A stretch of 64,000 nt of DNA from Lepas anatifera (Eukaryota > Arthropoda > Thecostraca > Lepadidae). The stretch is from assembly GCA_034440635.1 (NCBI GenBank), contig JAOTON010002222.1:1-64000 (forward strand), read 5' to 3'. Below, piece after piece: positions 57,201 through 64,000 of this stretch (the stretch's first letter is position 1; each line of letters begins with the position of its first letter). Both the position numbers and the translations under genes were made by a program. Below the pieces are notes generated by a model. It searched no databases. It had not been told where the DNA came from and saw only the letters and a list, made by a program, of their open reading frames with translations.

Positions 57201-60200
57201 CTCGGGAGGTCGCGGCCAGAGGAACAGTCCACTCAGCTCACGCAGCTCGGGAGGTCGCGGCCAGAGGACCAGTCCACTCATCACACGCAGCTCGGGAGGT
57301 TGTGGCCAGAGGAACAGTCCACTCAACTCACGCAGCTCGGGAGGTCGCGGCCAGAGGAACAGTCCACTCAACTCACGCAGCTCGGGAGGTCGCGGCCAGA
57401 GGAGCAGTCCACTCAACTCACGCAGCTCGGGAGGTCGCGGCCAGAGGAACAGTCCACTCAACTCACGCAGCTCGGGAGGTCGCGGCCAGAGGAACAATCC
57501 ACTCAACTCACGCAGCTCGGGAGGTCGCGGCCAGAGGAACAGTCCACTCAACTCACGCAGCTCGGGAGGTCGCGGCCAGAGGAACAGTCCACTCAACTCA
57601 CGCAGCTCGGGAGGTCGCGGCCAGAGGAACAGTCCACTCAACTCACGCAGCTCGGGAGGTCGCGGCCAGAGGAACAGTCCACTCAACTCACGCAGCTCGG
57701 GAGGTCGCGGCCAGAGGAACAGTCTCAGGGCCTGGTACCGGATAACCTCGGCGTGCTGATCCGACGCTGGTGGCCGGGCAAGGCCGCCAGAGCACCGCTG
57801 GCCGCGGCTCACCACCAGGTTAAAGGCCAGACCATGGTCCAGCAGCAGCTCCGCCAGCGCCGCCACCCGGCTACCGGCGCAACTACTGGTTACAAACACC
57901 AACGCCGCCGTGACTCGGTGGTGGGGGTGGGAGGGGGAGACACTACAGACGAACATGACAGCGTCGAACCGGGCCAACAGACACCGCACACAACCTCACG
58001 AAAGAAAATATGACCCCGGTCACCTTACCTTTTTCTTTTATTCATGCTACAGTCAACCAGTCAACTTGTAAATTGAAGAGAGCAATTGCAGAGCGGATCC
58101 AGGATGAGCTCTTCACCGGTCTCAGCTGGTGTGGACGGAAGGCGGGGTCCCACACTGGCAATCATTCATTCTACTCTTTCTTATATGTAATCAATTAAGC
58201 TTTCTAGCCATTAGAGATTGGGTTGGCAATGCCCACTACCCAGTTTCTTTGTTGATAAACCCCCACCCCAGGCACTTTGTTGTCAATGTATGTTCCTACT
58301 TGATGTGTAACCACTGTATTCACAATAATGTACTCTTGATTGTAAAAACGTGCTAAGAATACATGGCATGAAGACTTCCAGCTTTACCTATCCAGTGTTT
58401 ACCTAAGAATTGCAGAATATTATTTTTCACCATAGGACCCATGGGGTGACCAAGAGACTGACCACACCATGATTCGACATGAAAAATCCGAGAGAGCAGA
58501 TTTGCAGACCCTAGTGACATCATCACATCATGAAAGTTTGGAACTGATCCGTTCGCAGGCGCTTCGATGTCGTTTCAAACTTTAACTTTGGGTTTTGACG
58601 TCGGGTTACATGACATTCAATATATCCTTGACCTGACGTGACCTGAACAAAAAAATTGGTAATACACGCGAAATCGATAATGGATACAAACGAGGTTTTG
58701 TCGTTCCATCGTTTCTGCGTTATTCGGAGAAAAGCAGGAGGGAGGGGGCGAATTTCACCCACCTCCCCCAAGGGGGTTGTGCGTCTAGGGAAAATGAGCA
58801 TATGAGCTCCCCAACTGATGTAAAGTCTGAACAGCAATGATAAGATTCAACTCACTTATAGTATCACAACCTACATTCATCTTTGATGAAAAAGACTAGA
58901 AACAAGCATGAATACACAATTCACTAAGATCAATTTTGCCCCAAAAAAGAGAAAAAAGGACTACAAAAGCACTACCTCGGTGGATGACTGGCTCAGTGGA
59001 TAGCATCAAGTCTCCCGAGTCACAGGTCCCGGGTTTAAGTCCCGTCGGAACCTCTGAACAATTTGATTTACCCCCAAATTCCTCCGGCAGGTGAGGGCTG
59101 GCGACGCCGTATAACCTTAGCGGTTGGTGCGGCGTTAAACCCCAACAATTATGATTAAGCTCATTACCCCGGGATTTTTTCACATAAAAACAGGTGATTT
59201 TCCAGTCCGGACCGGCGGGCAGCGGCAACGTTAGAACTTCCGGCGTACGTCACGCACTGATCGCATCAATTCCCGAACATCTCCCCGGCCTTTAGGCCCA
59301 TGAACTGAAAAAACTTGCCTTTCTAATAGTACATATATTACTCCTGTCATGATCCTACTGAAAAATCTAACCGTTTGTCACGCCACCTATATCTGAGCTT
59401 GCGGCAGAGGCAGAGACGGGGTCAGGATTTCGTTAAGGGGGAAAGGGCAGCAAAGTTTACACCTTGGAGGCGGCTATTGGTGTCATAAACGCCCCGTTGC
59501 GACAAGAATTTCGGCTTTTTGCTATGTTGTTTCAAATAGCGCCGACCAAAATAATAATAACAACGTCAACAGGGAAAGGGAAAACTTCAGTGGTTTAAAT
59601 ACCGATGTTTAAAGTCGGGTGCTTTTGTCCGAACTTATTCTAGCCAATTTCACGCGGGGACGGCCTTTGGATATTATTAGGTTCAATTTCTGTTCCCAAT
59701 GTACCATGGCTGGGAAGAGCGGATAATAATGAATCCACAACGTTTTACATGCGGTCGAAACTTTTTGTGATTTACATATTCGCGGGCAAGGACAGGCATA
59801 TTGGACCGATGGTTCTCGGCAAGCTTTCAATTTTTCACAAAGATGACGCAAGAATTGTTCTTTGTAGTTTGAAGACAAATTTGCCTCAGTCTGCAAAGGA
59901 AAAAAGCTTCCACAGCAAGATCAAGATAAAATATGGCCCCCGATTGATACCCAAAGCATACAGTAAATAAGCCCAAGACAGTTTTTACCACCAAAAGCCG
60001 TCGGCCACATCGACCAGGACCAGTGGAACGACGACCTGGTAGGTGGTCGCCTTGGCCCGGGGCTACCTCTGCTTCAAAGCCTCTGGGTTATGGTCCTCTT
60101 TAGAGGACCCGAGGGGACTGCACAACACAACAACCAAGACCACACATCTTGACAGCTGCATCTTGACTTAAACGATGGGGTGCTGTCATCACGGGCAGCA

Positions 60201-61961
60201 AGGGGCGCGGTGGTGTAGTGGTTAGCACGCTTGCTTTCCAAGCAGCCGACCCGGGTTCAAGGCCCGGAGGCTTCCTTGAACAATGAGCAAAATGACCCCC
60301 GAATAGACCATTCCAATAGAGACTGAGCTAGCGACGCCATATAACCCTGGCAGTTGGTGCGTCGATAAGCCCCAAGACATCGATTGAGATGGATAGCAGA
60401 TAGGTAATTCCTTCTAAAAAATATCCATCTCTTTCCAATTATGTGCACATTACAGCTAAAAACGAATCCACAGCAGACCTCGATTATGGGTAGGGGTATC
60501 TCTGAGGTAGCTACAGCACAAGTCAGCCGTACATGCCCACCTGGCGACGCTGCCGTAGGTTCGACGAGTGACCTCGACCACGAAGGCGGGCGCCGGGTAG
60601 TCCACCAGCCAGTACAGGTCCTCAGCCAGACGCCCCACCGCCTGCCACAGGTGCAAACGCCGTATTGGCAGTGGATGAACTCAACACTAACGGAAATGCG
60701 AAAACGTGGAGACTTCCTGGTAGCTGTCCTACGTACCAATCATTGAACCTGAGACTTTGGAGCTCTGAGAGAGAGAGCCGAGAACAATTAGAGATCACAC
60801 TGGCATACATGACTCCAAGGACGTTGAGGTGTTGTGAACTGATCAGTGCGTTTGAGACGGAGTGCAGGTCCAAACAGCTCAATCGCGGAGTTACTCACGG
60901 CACTCTCGATGTACAGCGGGTAGGGGAAGTAGTAGAGCTGCAGGTGGTAGTGATTCACAGATGCCAGAGCCCCCCAGACTGTTAAAGAGCCCACGCAGGC
61001 CACTGAAACCCAGACGAGGGGCTCAGGCTGTACCCTGGCATGCCGCACAAATCGGTCAGGCATGATCAAAGTAATAAGTAAGTGTACGATTTCTGTAGTA
61101 TCATTAGTTCAAAGAGATATGATATGCCAAATATTGATGAGAGTCACTCCATACTCTGGTAATCTAGCCTGCCCAAGAACTCCTAGTTATAAAACACAGA
61201 AGGGCATCAGCTAACGATACCGCCCTGGGCCCCTCATTAGCCGTACAACACTCCGGTGTTCCCTAGCCATCAACTCACGGAGAGCGGCTGACGAGGAGGA
61301 GGTCCAGCAATGTCTGCAGACCGTGAGTGTCCAGCCGCTGCGGCCGCAGCCGTCCCAGATAGGGCACCAGAAGACAGTGGCCCGGCCCGATCGGACTGAC
61401 GTTAATTAGCACACAGTCGTCATCGGCGGCGAGGGACGGAGCCGCTGCTGAGGTCGGCTCACAGCCGCTGGCGGGGCTCCCATCATCGGCGGCGAGGGAC
61501 GGAGCCGCTGCTGAGGTCGGCTCACAGCCGCTGGCGGGGCTCCCAGCGCCCAGGGCCGATTCCACTGCAGCCTTCCCTGAGATTGTTACCGCTTGACTAA
61601 TTTGCGCTCGAGCATTGTTTCCTGAGTCAGAATTTGAGCACTTTTTTAGCACCATCCTCTCCCCAAGATCGCACCTCCTGCTCTCCGGCGATGGGTTCCC
61701 AAGTTCTTTCTCACATTCACCATTCAGGCTCTCGCTTGGCAGCACGCTGACTGCGGGACCACATTGTCCGCTGTCTCCACTGTTCTGCTGCCGGGTGAGT
61801 GGCTGCTGCTCCGAAGGGCGGCCGTTGGAAACACGCCGCACACGGAAGAGGTGCTCGCCGCGGGGCACGCGGCCGAAGTGGAACCGGCACCGGTCAGCCG
61901 GCTCGCGCGTGCTGCTGAACGTGGGCGGAGCTCGCCGCGTCGTAAAACGGTCTCGGTTCAA
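51065..61961 (-). CDS. GDPGP1: GDP-D-glucose phosphorylase, six visible exons
   Basis: Six exons (61961-61279, 61002-60899, 60641-60541, 57870-57692, 53777-53712, 51228-51065) join in phase to give about 430 residues of a GalT/HIT-superfamily enzyme. It phosphorolyses GDP-D-glucose to GDP and glucose-1-phosphate in the cytosol, thought to clear misformed GDP-glucose. Family landmarks in order are QLNRDR/RR, FGRVPRGEHLFRV, VLINVSPIGPGHCLLVP, FNSLG, the catalytic SVNHYHLQLYY, FNLVVSRG, LRLFLWPR, CEFAGHIAV and LTEQSIARDL. The N-terminal exon or exons (about 80 residues in relatives) are not seen. Exon 1 has a low-complexity insertion. Exon 2 has one surplus G that breaks the frame, so this copy or this assembly may be non-functional. 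Intron 4 holds a minisatellite made from the exon 4 junction. Confidence 0.85.
51246..51310. repeat. TGGCGGAT-type MITE end in GDPGP1 intron 5
   Basis: CAGTGGCGGATAATAGG followed by CCTCCTCCCCCGAAATG resembles the left end of the 5877-6056 element. The other end is not seen. Confidence 0.35.
52398..53412 (-). repeat. AGGTCA-rich repeat, copy E
   Basis: A near-complete minus-strand copy in GDPGP1 intron 5. GACTCCGAGCCACTTTCGCC and a GTTTCAAACACCCCCTCG block form one end. GGCGGCGCTTCGCAGCCGCC and a GTTCAAACACCCC block form the other. The centre has ATGTCAGGTCAAGGTCAC near 52752. Confidence 0.7.
53712..53777 (-). CDS. GDPGP1: GDPGP1 exon 5
   Basis: CACCCCGCAG|CG opens the exon. It encodes PVPREDYQLASCEFAGHIAVT, written here as PVPREDYQLAS + CEFAGHIAVT, the family's C-terminal beta/alpha motif. 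The donor is CACCT|GTGAGT, phase 1. A second, duplicated copy of its acceptor region lies 88 bp upstream in the gene. Confidence 0.8.
53775..53950. repeat. 88-bp tandem duplication of the exon 5 acceptor region
   Basis: GCGCTGCGGGGTGCGCGGAA at 53775 and GCGCTGCGGGGTGCACGGAA at 53863 start two copies, each running through CCCAGCG, AAAACGTCAGCTC and GTTCAAGGACACC. On the gene strand each copy carries the pyrimidine tract and the CCCCGCAG acceptor, so intron 4 has a decoy 3' splice site 88 bp before the true one. Confidence 0.75.
54211..57724. repeat. 45/53-bp minisatellite built from the GDPGP1 exon 4/intron 4 junction
   Basis: About 58 units by hand count. The common unit is 45 bp; a variant has an 8-bp insert (ACCTCACA) and is 53 bp. 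On the GDPGP1 strand a unit encodes LFLWPRPPEL, the last residues of exon 4, followed by GCTGC|GTGAGT, the donor, and TGAGTGGA. About 32 units keep GTGAGT. The others have GTGTGATGAG at that place. The units next to exon 4 (57310-57724) are almost identical, while distal ones are more varied. Because 45 is a multiple of three, long open frames appear on both strands; these are not genes. A LINE fragment interrupts it at 55738-56517. Confidence 0.9.
55738..56517 (+). mobile_element. 5'-truncated I-group LINE inside the minisatellite
   Basis: A 780-bp 3' fragment. It encodes the end of RNase H (LAWVPSHSGIVGNERADLAA) and the C-terminal Cys/His tail (ILSRLRIGHTHATHSFLLC ... CARCGERLSVRHVLVDC), open to TAG at 56319. 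The 3' UTR ends GGCGCGCCCTAAAACACC, AAATG and (ATG)n. The array unit is cut at GGAGGTC and resumes at GCGGCC with no base lost and no evident target duplication. It lies antisense to GDPGP1. Confidence 0.85.
57692..57870 (-). CDS. GDPGP1: GDPGP1 exon 4
   Basis: GCCGGTAG|C completes the Ser codon. The exon encodes RVAALAELLLDHGLAFNLVV, SRGQ, a variable stretch, and VIRYQALRLFLWPRPPEL. It ends GAGCTGC|GTGAGT, and the left-over C joins CG of exon 5 as Pro. The spacing from LW to the CEFAGH motif then equals that of relatives. The last 30 bases and the donor are the seed of the adjacent tandem array. Confidence 0.85.
58000..58970. other. GDPGP1 intron 3, no feature seen
   Basis: Intronic DNA with short frames only. 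A GACCTGACGTGACCTGAAC phrase near 58632 is the sole AGGTCA-type cluster. Confidence 0.4.
58975..59157 (+). mobile_element. tRNA-derived SINE with LINE-type tail
   Basis: Box A-like TGGCTCAGTGGATAGCA and box B-like GGGTTTAAGTCCC are followed by a body and the tail GGCGACGCCGTATAACCTTA, GCGGTTGGTGCGGCGTTAAA and CCCCAACAATTATGAT. The tail matches that of the I-group LINE at 30186-30255. It sits in GDPGP1 intron 3. Confidence 0.75.
59158..60200. other. GDPGP1 intron 3, no feature seen
   Basis: No exon or repeat of the families described here was recognised. Frames are short and lack motifs. Confidence 0.35.
60202..60386 (+). mobile_element. tRNA-Gly-derived SINE
   Basis: The head closely follows tRNA-Gly: GGTGGTGTAGTGGTTAGCA, an anticodon arm with TTCC, and box B GGGTTCAAGGCCC. 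The 3' half after the head does not form an acceptor stem. It runs into a body and the common tail (GCGACGCCATATAACCCTGG, CAGTTGGTGCGTCGATAAGC, CCCAAGACATCGATTGAG). It lies in GDPGP1 intron 3. Confidence 0.75.
60541..60641 (-). CDS. GDPGP1: GDPGP1 exon 3
   Basis: CCTGTGGCAG|GCG opens in phase 0. The exon encodes AVGRLAEDLYWLVDYPAPAF and then VVEVTRRTYGSVA, aligning with the family's L-P-A-P-G-F-like segment. It ends GCCAG|GTGGGC, leaving two bases. Confidence 0.75.
60899..61002 (-). pseudogene. GDPGP1: GDPGP1 exon 2, catalytic motif, one-base insertion
   Basis: GTTTCAG|T opens the exon. The first ten codons read GLRGLFNSLG in the frame set by exon 1. After a run of six G (on this strand) the frame changes by one, and the rest reads ALASVNHYHLQLYYFPYPLY, the HxHxQ nucleotidyl-binding motif. 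The donor is GCC|GTGAGT. With five G the exon would be continuous and end in phase 0, matching exon 3. As read, a stop appears early in exon 3. Confidence 0.8.
61279..61961 (-). CDS. GDPGP1: GDPGP1 first visible exon
   Basis: TTTCCTCAG|TTGAAC opens in phase 0 with LNRDRFTTRRAPPTF, and the donor is TCTCC|GTGAGT. FHFGRVPRGEHLFRVRRV is followed by about 130 residues of Ser/Gly/Pro/Ala-rich insertion that relatives lack, including a 21-aa tandem duplication. Then comes CVLINVSPIGPGHCLLVP. The two left-over bases CC join T of exon 2 to give Pro. Confidence 0.85.
61421..61546. repeat. 63-bp tandem duplication within GDPGP1 first visible exon
   Basis: CATCGGCGGCGAGGGACGGA starts at 61421 and again at 61484, with the rest of the 63-bp unit identical. 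It duplicates 21 residues (GSPASGCEPTSAAAPSLAAD plus D) in frame, just before the conserved VLINVSP strand. Confidence 0.85.
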
Positions 61962-62355
61962 CTGAGGAAACACATGGTGATGCCGGGTTTGTCGCTGTGC
62001 CACGGATATAAACGGATATAGGATTTCCGATTGGCACCTGAACAGAGTCGCCACCGTTTGGTGGCACCACCGATCAGGGCAGAATGGGGGGGGAGATCGC
62101 ATCGTACGGGCCCTACTCGAATCCTGGAAAAAGGGAGAGGAAAACGATGTTCCAAGGGATGCCATGGCTAAGTGTGGAGGCATTAATGCCACATTCGCAG
62201 CACCTATTCTCATTCGTACTCAGGTCTACCTACAACCACAGAAGCATGGTTGAGGTACAACGAGTGCACACTTGGAGACATGTAGCAGCATCCCTTCATG
62301 GTTGCACTACTCACCAGCTAGAGCCAAAAAAGGTGATCGACAAAAAAGGTGGATC
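61962..62355. other. GDPGP1 upstream intron, no exon found
   Basis: The expected upstream exon would end just before the LN codon pair. None was recognised between here and the window end, so the start of GDPGP1 is probably outside the window. Confidence 0.4.
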
Positions 62356-62980
62356 TTAACCTTCGCCCCGTGTGAGGGTGGGTGTTTGAACATCCCCTCG
62401 AATTTTCCGGCGGTATGAAAAACGGCGGCGCGAAGCACCGCCGTGCTTAGCAGACCTTATCCTTGATCAATTCCGCAACTTTCCCCAAAATTTTAAGGTT
62501 AGGCCATCTCAGATCAGGTCACCGGTGAAGTTCAAGTGACCTCACCTACCAAAAGGTTCCAAATGTGGTTCATATGGTCCTGGTAAAAAATCCAAAAAGA
62601 TGGTAAAAGAAAGAAAAGGGCGGATCTATCGAACTGAAGCCTATAGCACAATGGGCCCATCGAATACTAGAAAATGTATTCCGGGACTTTTCATATCCAT
62701 GACCTGGGGACAGGTCCGGATCATGACCTCTCCTTTCAAAATGCATGGAGAAAACGGAAATTGGCCGAAAAATTCCATTTCCTGTACATACCACTGAGGA
62801 ATGCCCTTATATCCTTCAAATCATGGTATTCAAGCCCCTTTATAGGCTCATGTTGCAAGTTTGGATCCGTGACCTCTGAGCCATCTGGGGGTATTAAGCA
62901 GATTTTCAGACTTGGGCCAATAAATTTGCAGAAAATAATGGTAAAACTTTTATTTTGATACCATTACGTTTGAATTGTCA

Positions 62981-63270
62981 TTGGCGGATGCAGGGGGCAT
63001 TCCAGCCATGGCCCCCAAAAGGTCGGATAATTTTTAGAAAACAGGTGTTTACACTAGGTCTGCAAGCACTTAAATCTTCTCTTCGCTCCCCTCCCCTCCC
63101 CTCCCCCCTCCCCTCCCCTCCCCTCCCCTCCACCCGAGAGCGATCATGTACTTGGAGAGGTAGCATATACTAGGTCTATCGAGTACCCAAATCGCATGTC
63201 CCACACCCCCCCTCCCTGAGAGGCAGAAATGGATTTGGCCCCTCCAAAACTCGGGTCTGCGTCCACCCTG
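62981..63270 (+). mobile_element. Short non-autonomous element nested in copy F
   Basis: It begins TGGCGGATGCAGGGGGCATT, contains TTTACACTAGGTCTGCAAGC and a CCCCT microsatellite, and ends near GGGTCTGCGTCCACCC. It is related in opposite orientation to 16025-16285. There is no coding capacity. Confidence 0.5.
63089..63132. repeat. (CTCCC)n microsatellite
   Basis: Nearly perfect CTCCC repeats over about 44 bases. Confidence 0.85.
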
Positions 63271-63780
63271 TGGATCTTTATTGCAAATCGATTGGTATGC
63301 ATATTGACTATTGCTAGGTTAGGTGGTTGCCTTGGCCTGACCTTAGGTCAGGTGATTTTAATGTTTTGACCTAGTATGGTCATATTATACATCATTCGAT
63401 TCGCCGCAACGAGAGGAGGCGAATTGTTCCTAAAAAGGATTCTAACTCAACTCTGCCAGACGCTAAAGCCCAAGACTATACTCAGAACATGCCACCAGGT
63501 CCTTCTTTGACCTGCCATGAACTCAATATTGACCTGAGCCAAAAAGTGACTATATTGCTTCTTCATGATCATGAATTTGTAGAACTATCCACCAACGTTC
63601 GCATCTTTTTCGCTACCTCGCATAAGAGCCGAGTTCGAGTGGGGTGTTTGAAACCCCTTCCCCCTCCCATCAGGGCGAAAGTAGCTCGGAGGCAGTTCAG
63701 TTCTTTCGTTAACAGGGAAATGACGTGTTTTTGGTCTTCTCGAATTTCATAAAATACTGCTGTTCTGGACTGGAAATTAA

Positions 63781-64000
63781 CCCTCGCCTCGGTGAGGGGG
63801 GTGTTTGAACACTCCCACCCCCCCGGGTTTTTTCCGGCAGCACGAAAAAACGGCGGGACGAAGCGCCGCCGTACTTCCCTTGAAAAAAACATCAGGATTT
63901 TCCTGGTGGTCTGGTGGTTTCTGATGGTTTCTGGTGGTCACTCTGATGGTCTGGTGGTTGGCCTGGTGGTTTCTGGTGGTTTCTGGTGGTCATTCTGATG
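63781..64000 (+). repeat. AGGTCA-rich repeat, copy G, truncated by window end
   Basis: It begins CCCTCGCCTCGGTGAGG, then GTGTTTGAACACTCCC and the CGGCGGGACGAAGCGCCGCC hairpin, as in copies A and F. The repeat body is replaced after about 63900 by a TGGT-rich tandem array. Confidence 0.6.
63903..64000. repeat. Start of a TGGTGGTTTC tandem array
   Basis: CTGGTGGTTTCTGGTGG and CTGATGGT variants recur to the window edge with a unit of about 9-17 bp. The array continues beyond the window. Confidence 0.75.

Larger units (their letters stand above)
62356..63695 (+). repeat. AGGTCA-rich repeat, copy F, with nested element
   Basis: Left end GTGTTTGAACATCCCCTCG and the hairpin AAAAACGGCGGCGCGAAGC. 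The body has CATCTCAGATCAGGTCACC and GCCTTGGCCTGACCTTAGG. The right end has CCGAGTTCGAGTGGGGTG, TTTGAAACCCC and GGGCGAAAGTAGCTCGGAGG. Another inverted-repeat element interrupts it at about 62981-63270. Confidence 0.65.

Noticed and set aside
54211..57724. CRISPR-like array of regular repeats
   Set aside because: Units are directly adjacent with no unique spacers, the context is a eukaryotic gene, and no cas-like genes exist. It is a minisatellite.
57730..58013. Plus-strand frame continuing from the array into a basic C-terminus
   Set aside because: It is the antisense shadow of GDPGP1 exon 4, whose minus-strand reading matches the family motif by motif.
60202..60275. A functional tRNA-Gly gene
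   Set aside because: The D, anticodon and T regions look like tRNA-Gly, but the 3' half of the acceptor stem is missing and the sequence continues into the SINE body and LINE-type tail.

Overview
The window is repeat-rich nuclear DNA from a metazoan, most likely a marine invertebrate and perhaps an arthropod. The evidence is spliced genes with GT/AG introns, a GDP-D-glucose phosphorylase (GDPGP1) gene, several LINE clades, tRNA-derived SINEs, hAT, piggyBac-like, Gypsy and Penelope remnants, and microsatellites. The species cannot be named from sequence alone. There are no operons, and most of the DNA is mobile elements in several nested layers.

Layout. 1-5 kb: a degenerate minisatellite, an AGGTCA-rich 1-kb repeat, a CR1-like LINE endonuclease remnant and a foldback element. 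6.2-11.4 kb: a four-exon BED-finger hAT transposase with one nonsense codon. 11.8-13 kb: another AGGTCA repeat with a nested SINE. 15 kb: a piggyBac-like tail. 17.27-23.44 kb: a full-length Tx1/L1-group LINE with a perfect 14-bp target-site duplication and an open 1243-aa ORF2. 23.5-26.6 kb: fragments of a possible transposase, a Penelope GIY-YIG domain, a Gypsy pol and a SINE. 28.7-30 kb: a diverged AGGTCA repeat. 30.2-36.0 kb (minus): an I/Jockey-group LINE with gag, endonuclease, RT and RNase H. 40.0-42.2 kb: a second, old Tx1-like ORF1 interrupted by a 1.27-kb TA-flanked DNA element.

The most novel object is a 7.7-kb DNA transposon at 42374-50091. It has an 8-bp target duplication, terminal inverted repeats of about 1.7 kb, and a clean three-exon gene for a 714-aa protein that I cannot place in a named transposase superfamily. 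Its left arm carries a later MITE. Both arms carry the same SINE, which suggests the arms have been homogenised.

From 51065 to 61961 on the minus strand lies the one recognisable host gene, GDPGP1, with six visible exons; the 5' exon or exons are not seen. Its exon 4/intron 4 junction has been amplified into a minisatellite of about 58 units (54.2-57.7 kb), so intron 4 carries dozens of copies of the exon end, about 32 of them with a GTGAGT 5' splice site. A truncated I-type LINE has inserted into the array. Exon 2 has one extra G that breaks the frame. The end of the window returns to AGGTCA-rich repeats.

A theme across the window is shared 3' tails: SINEs and I-type LINEs end in the same roughly 50-bp motif, the signature of SINEs mobilised by a partner LINE.
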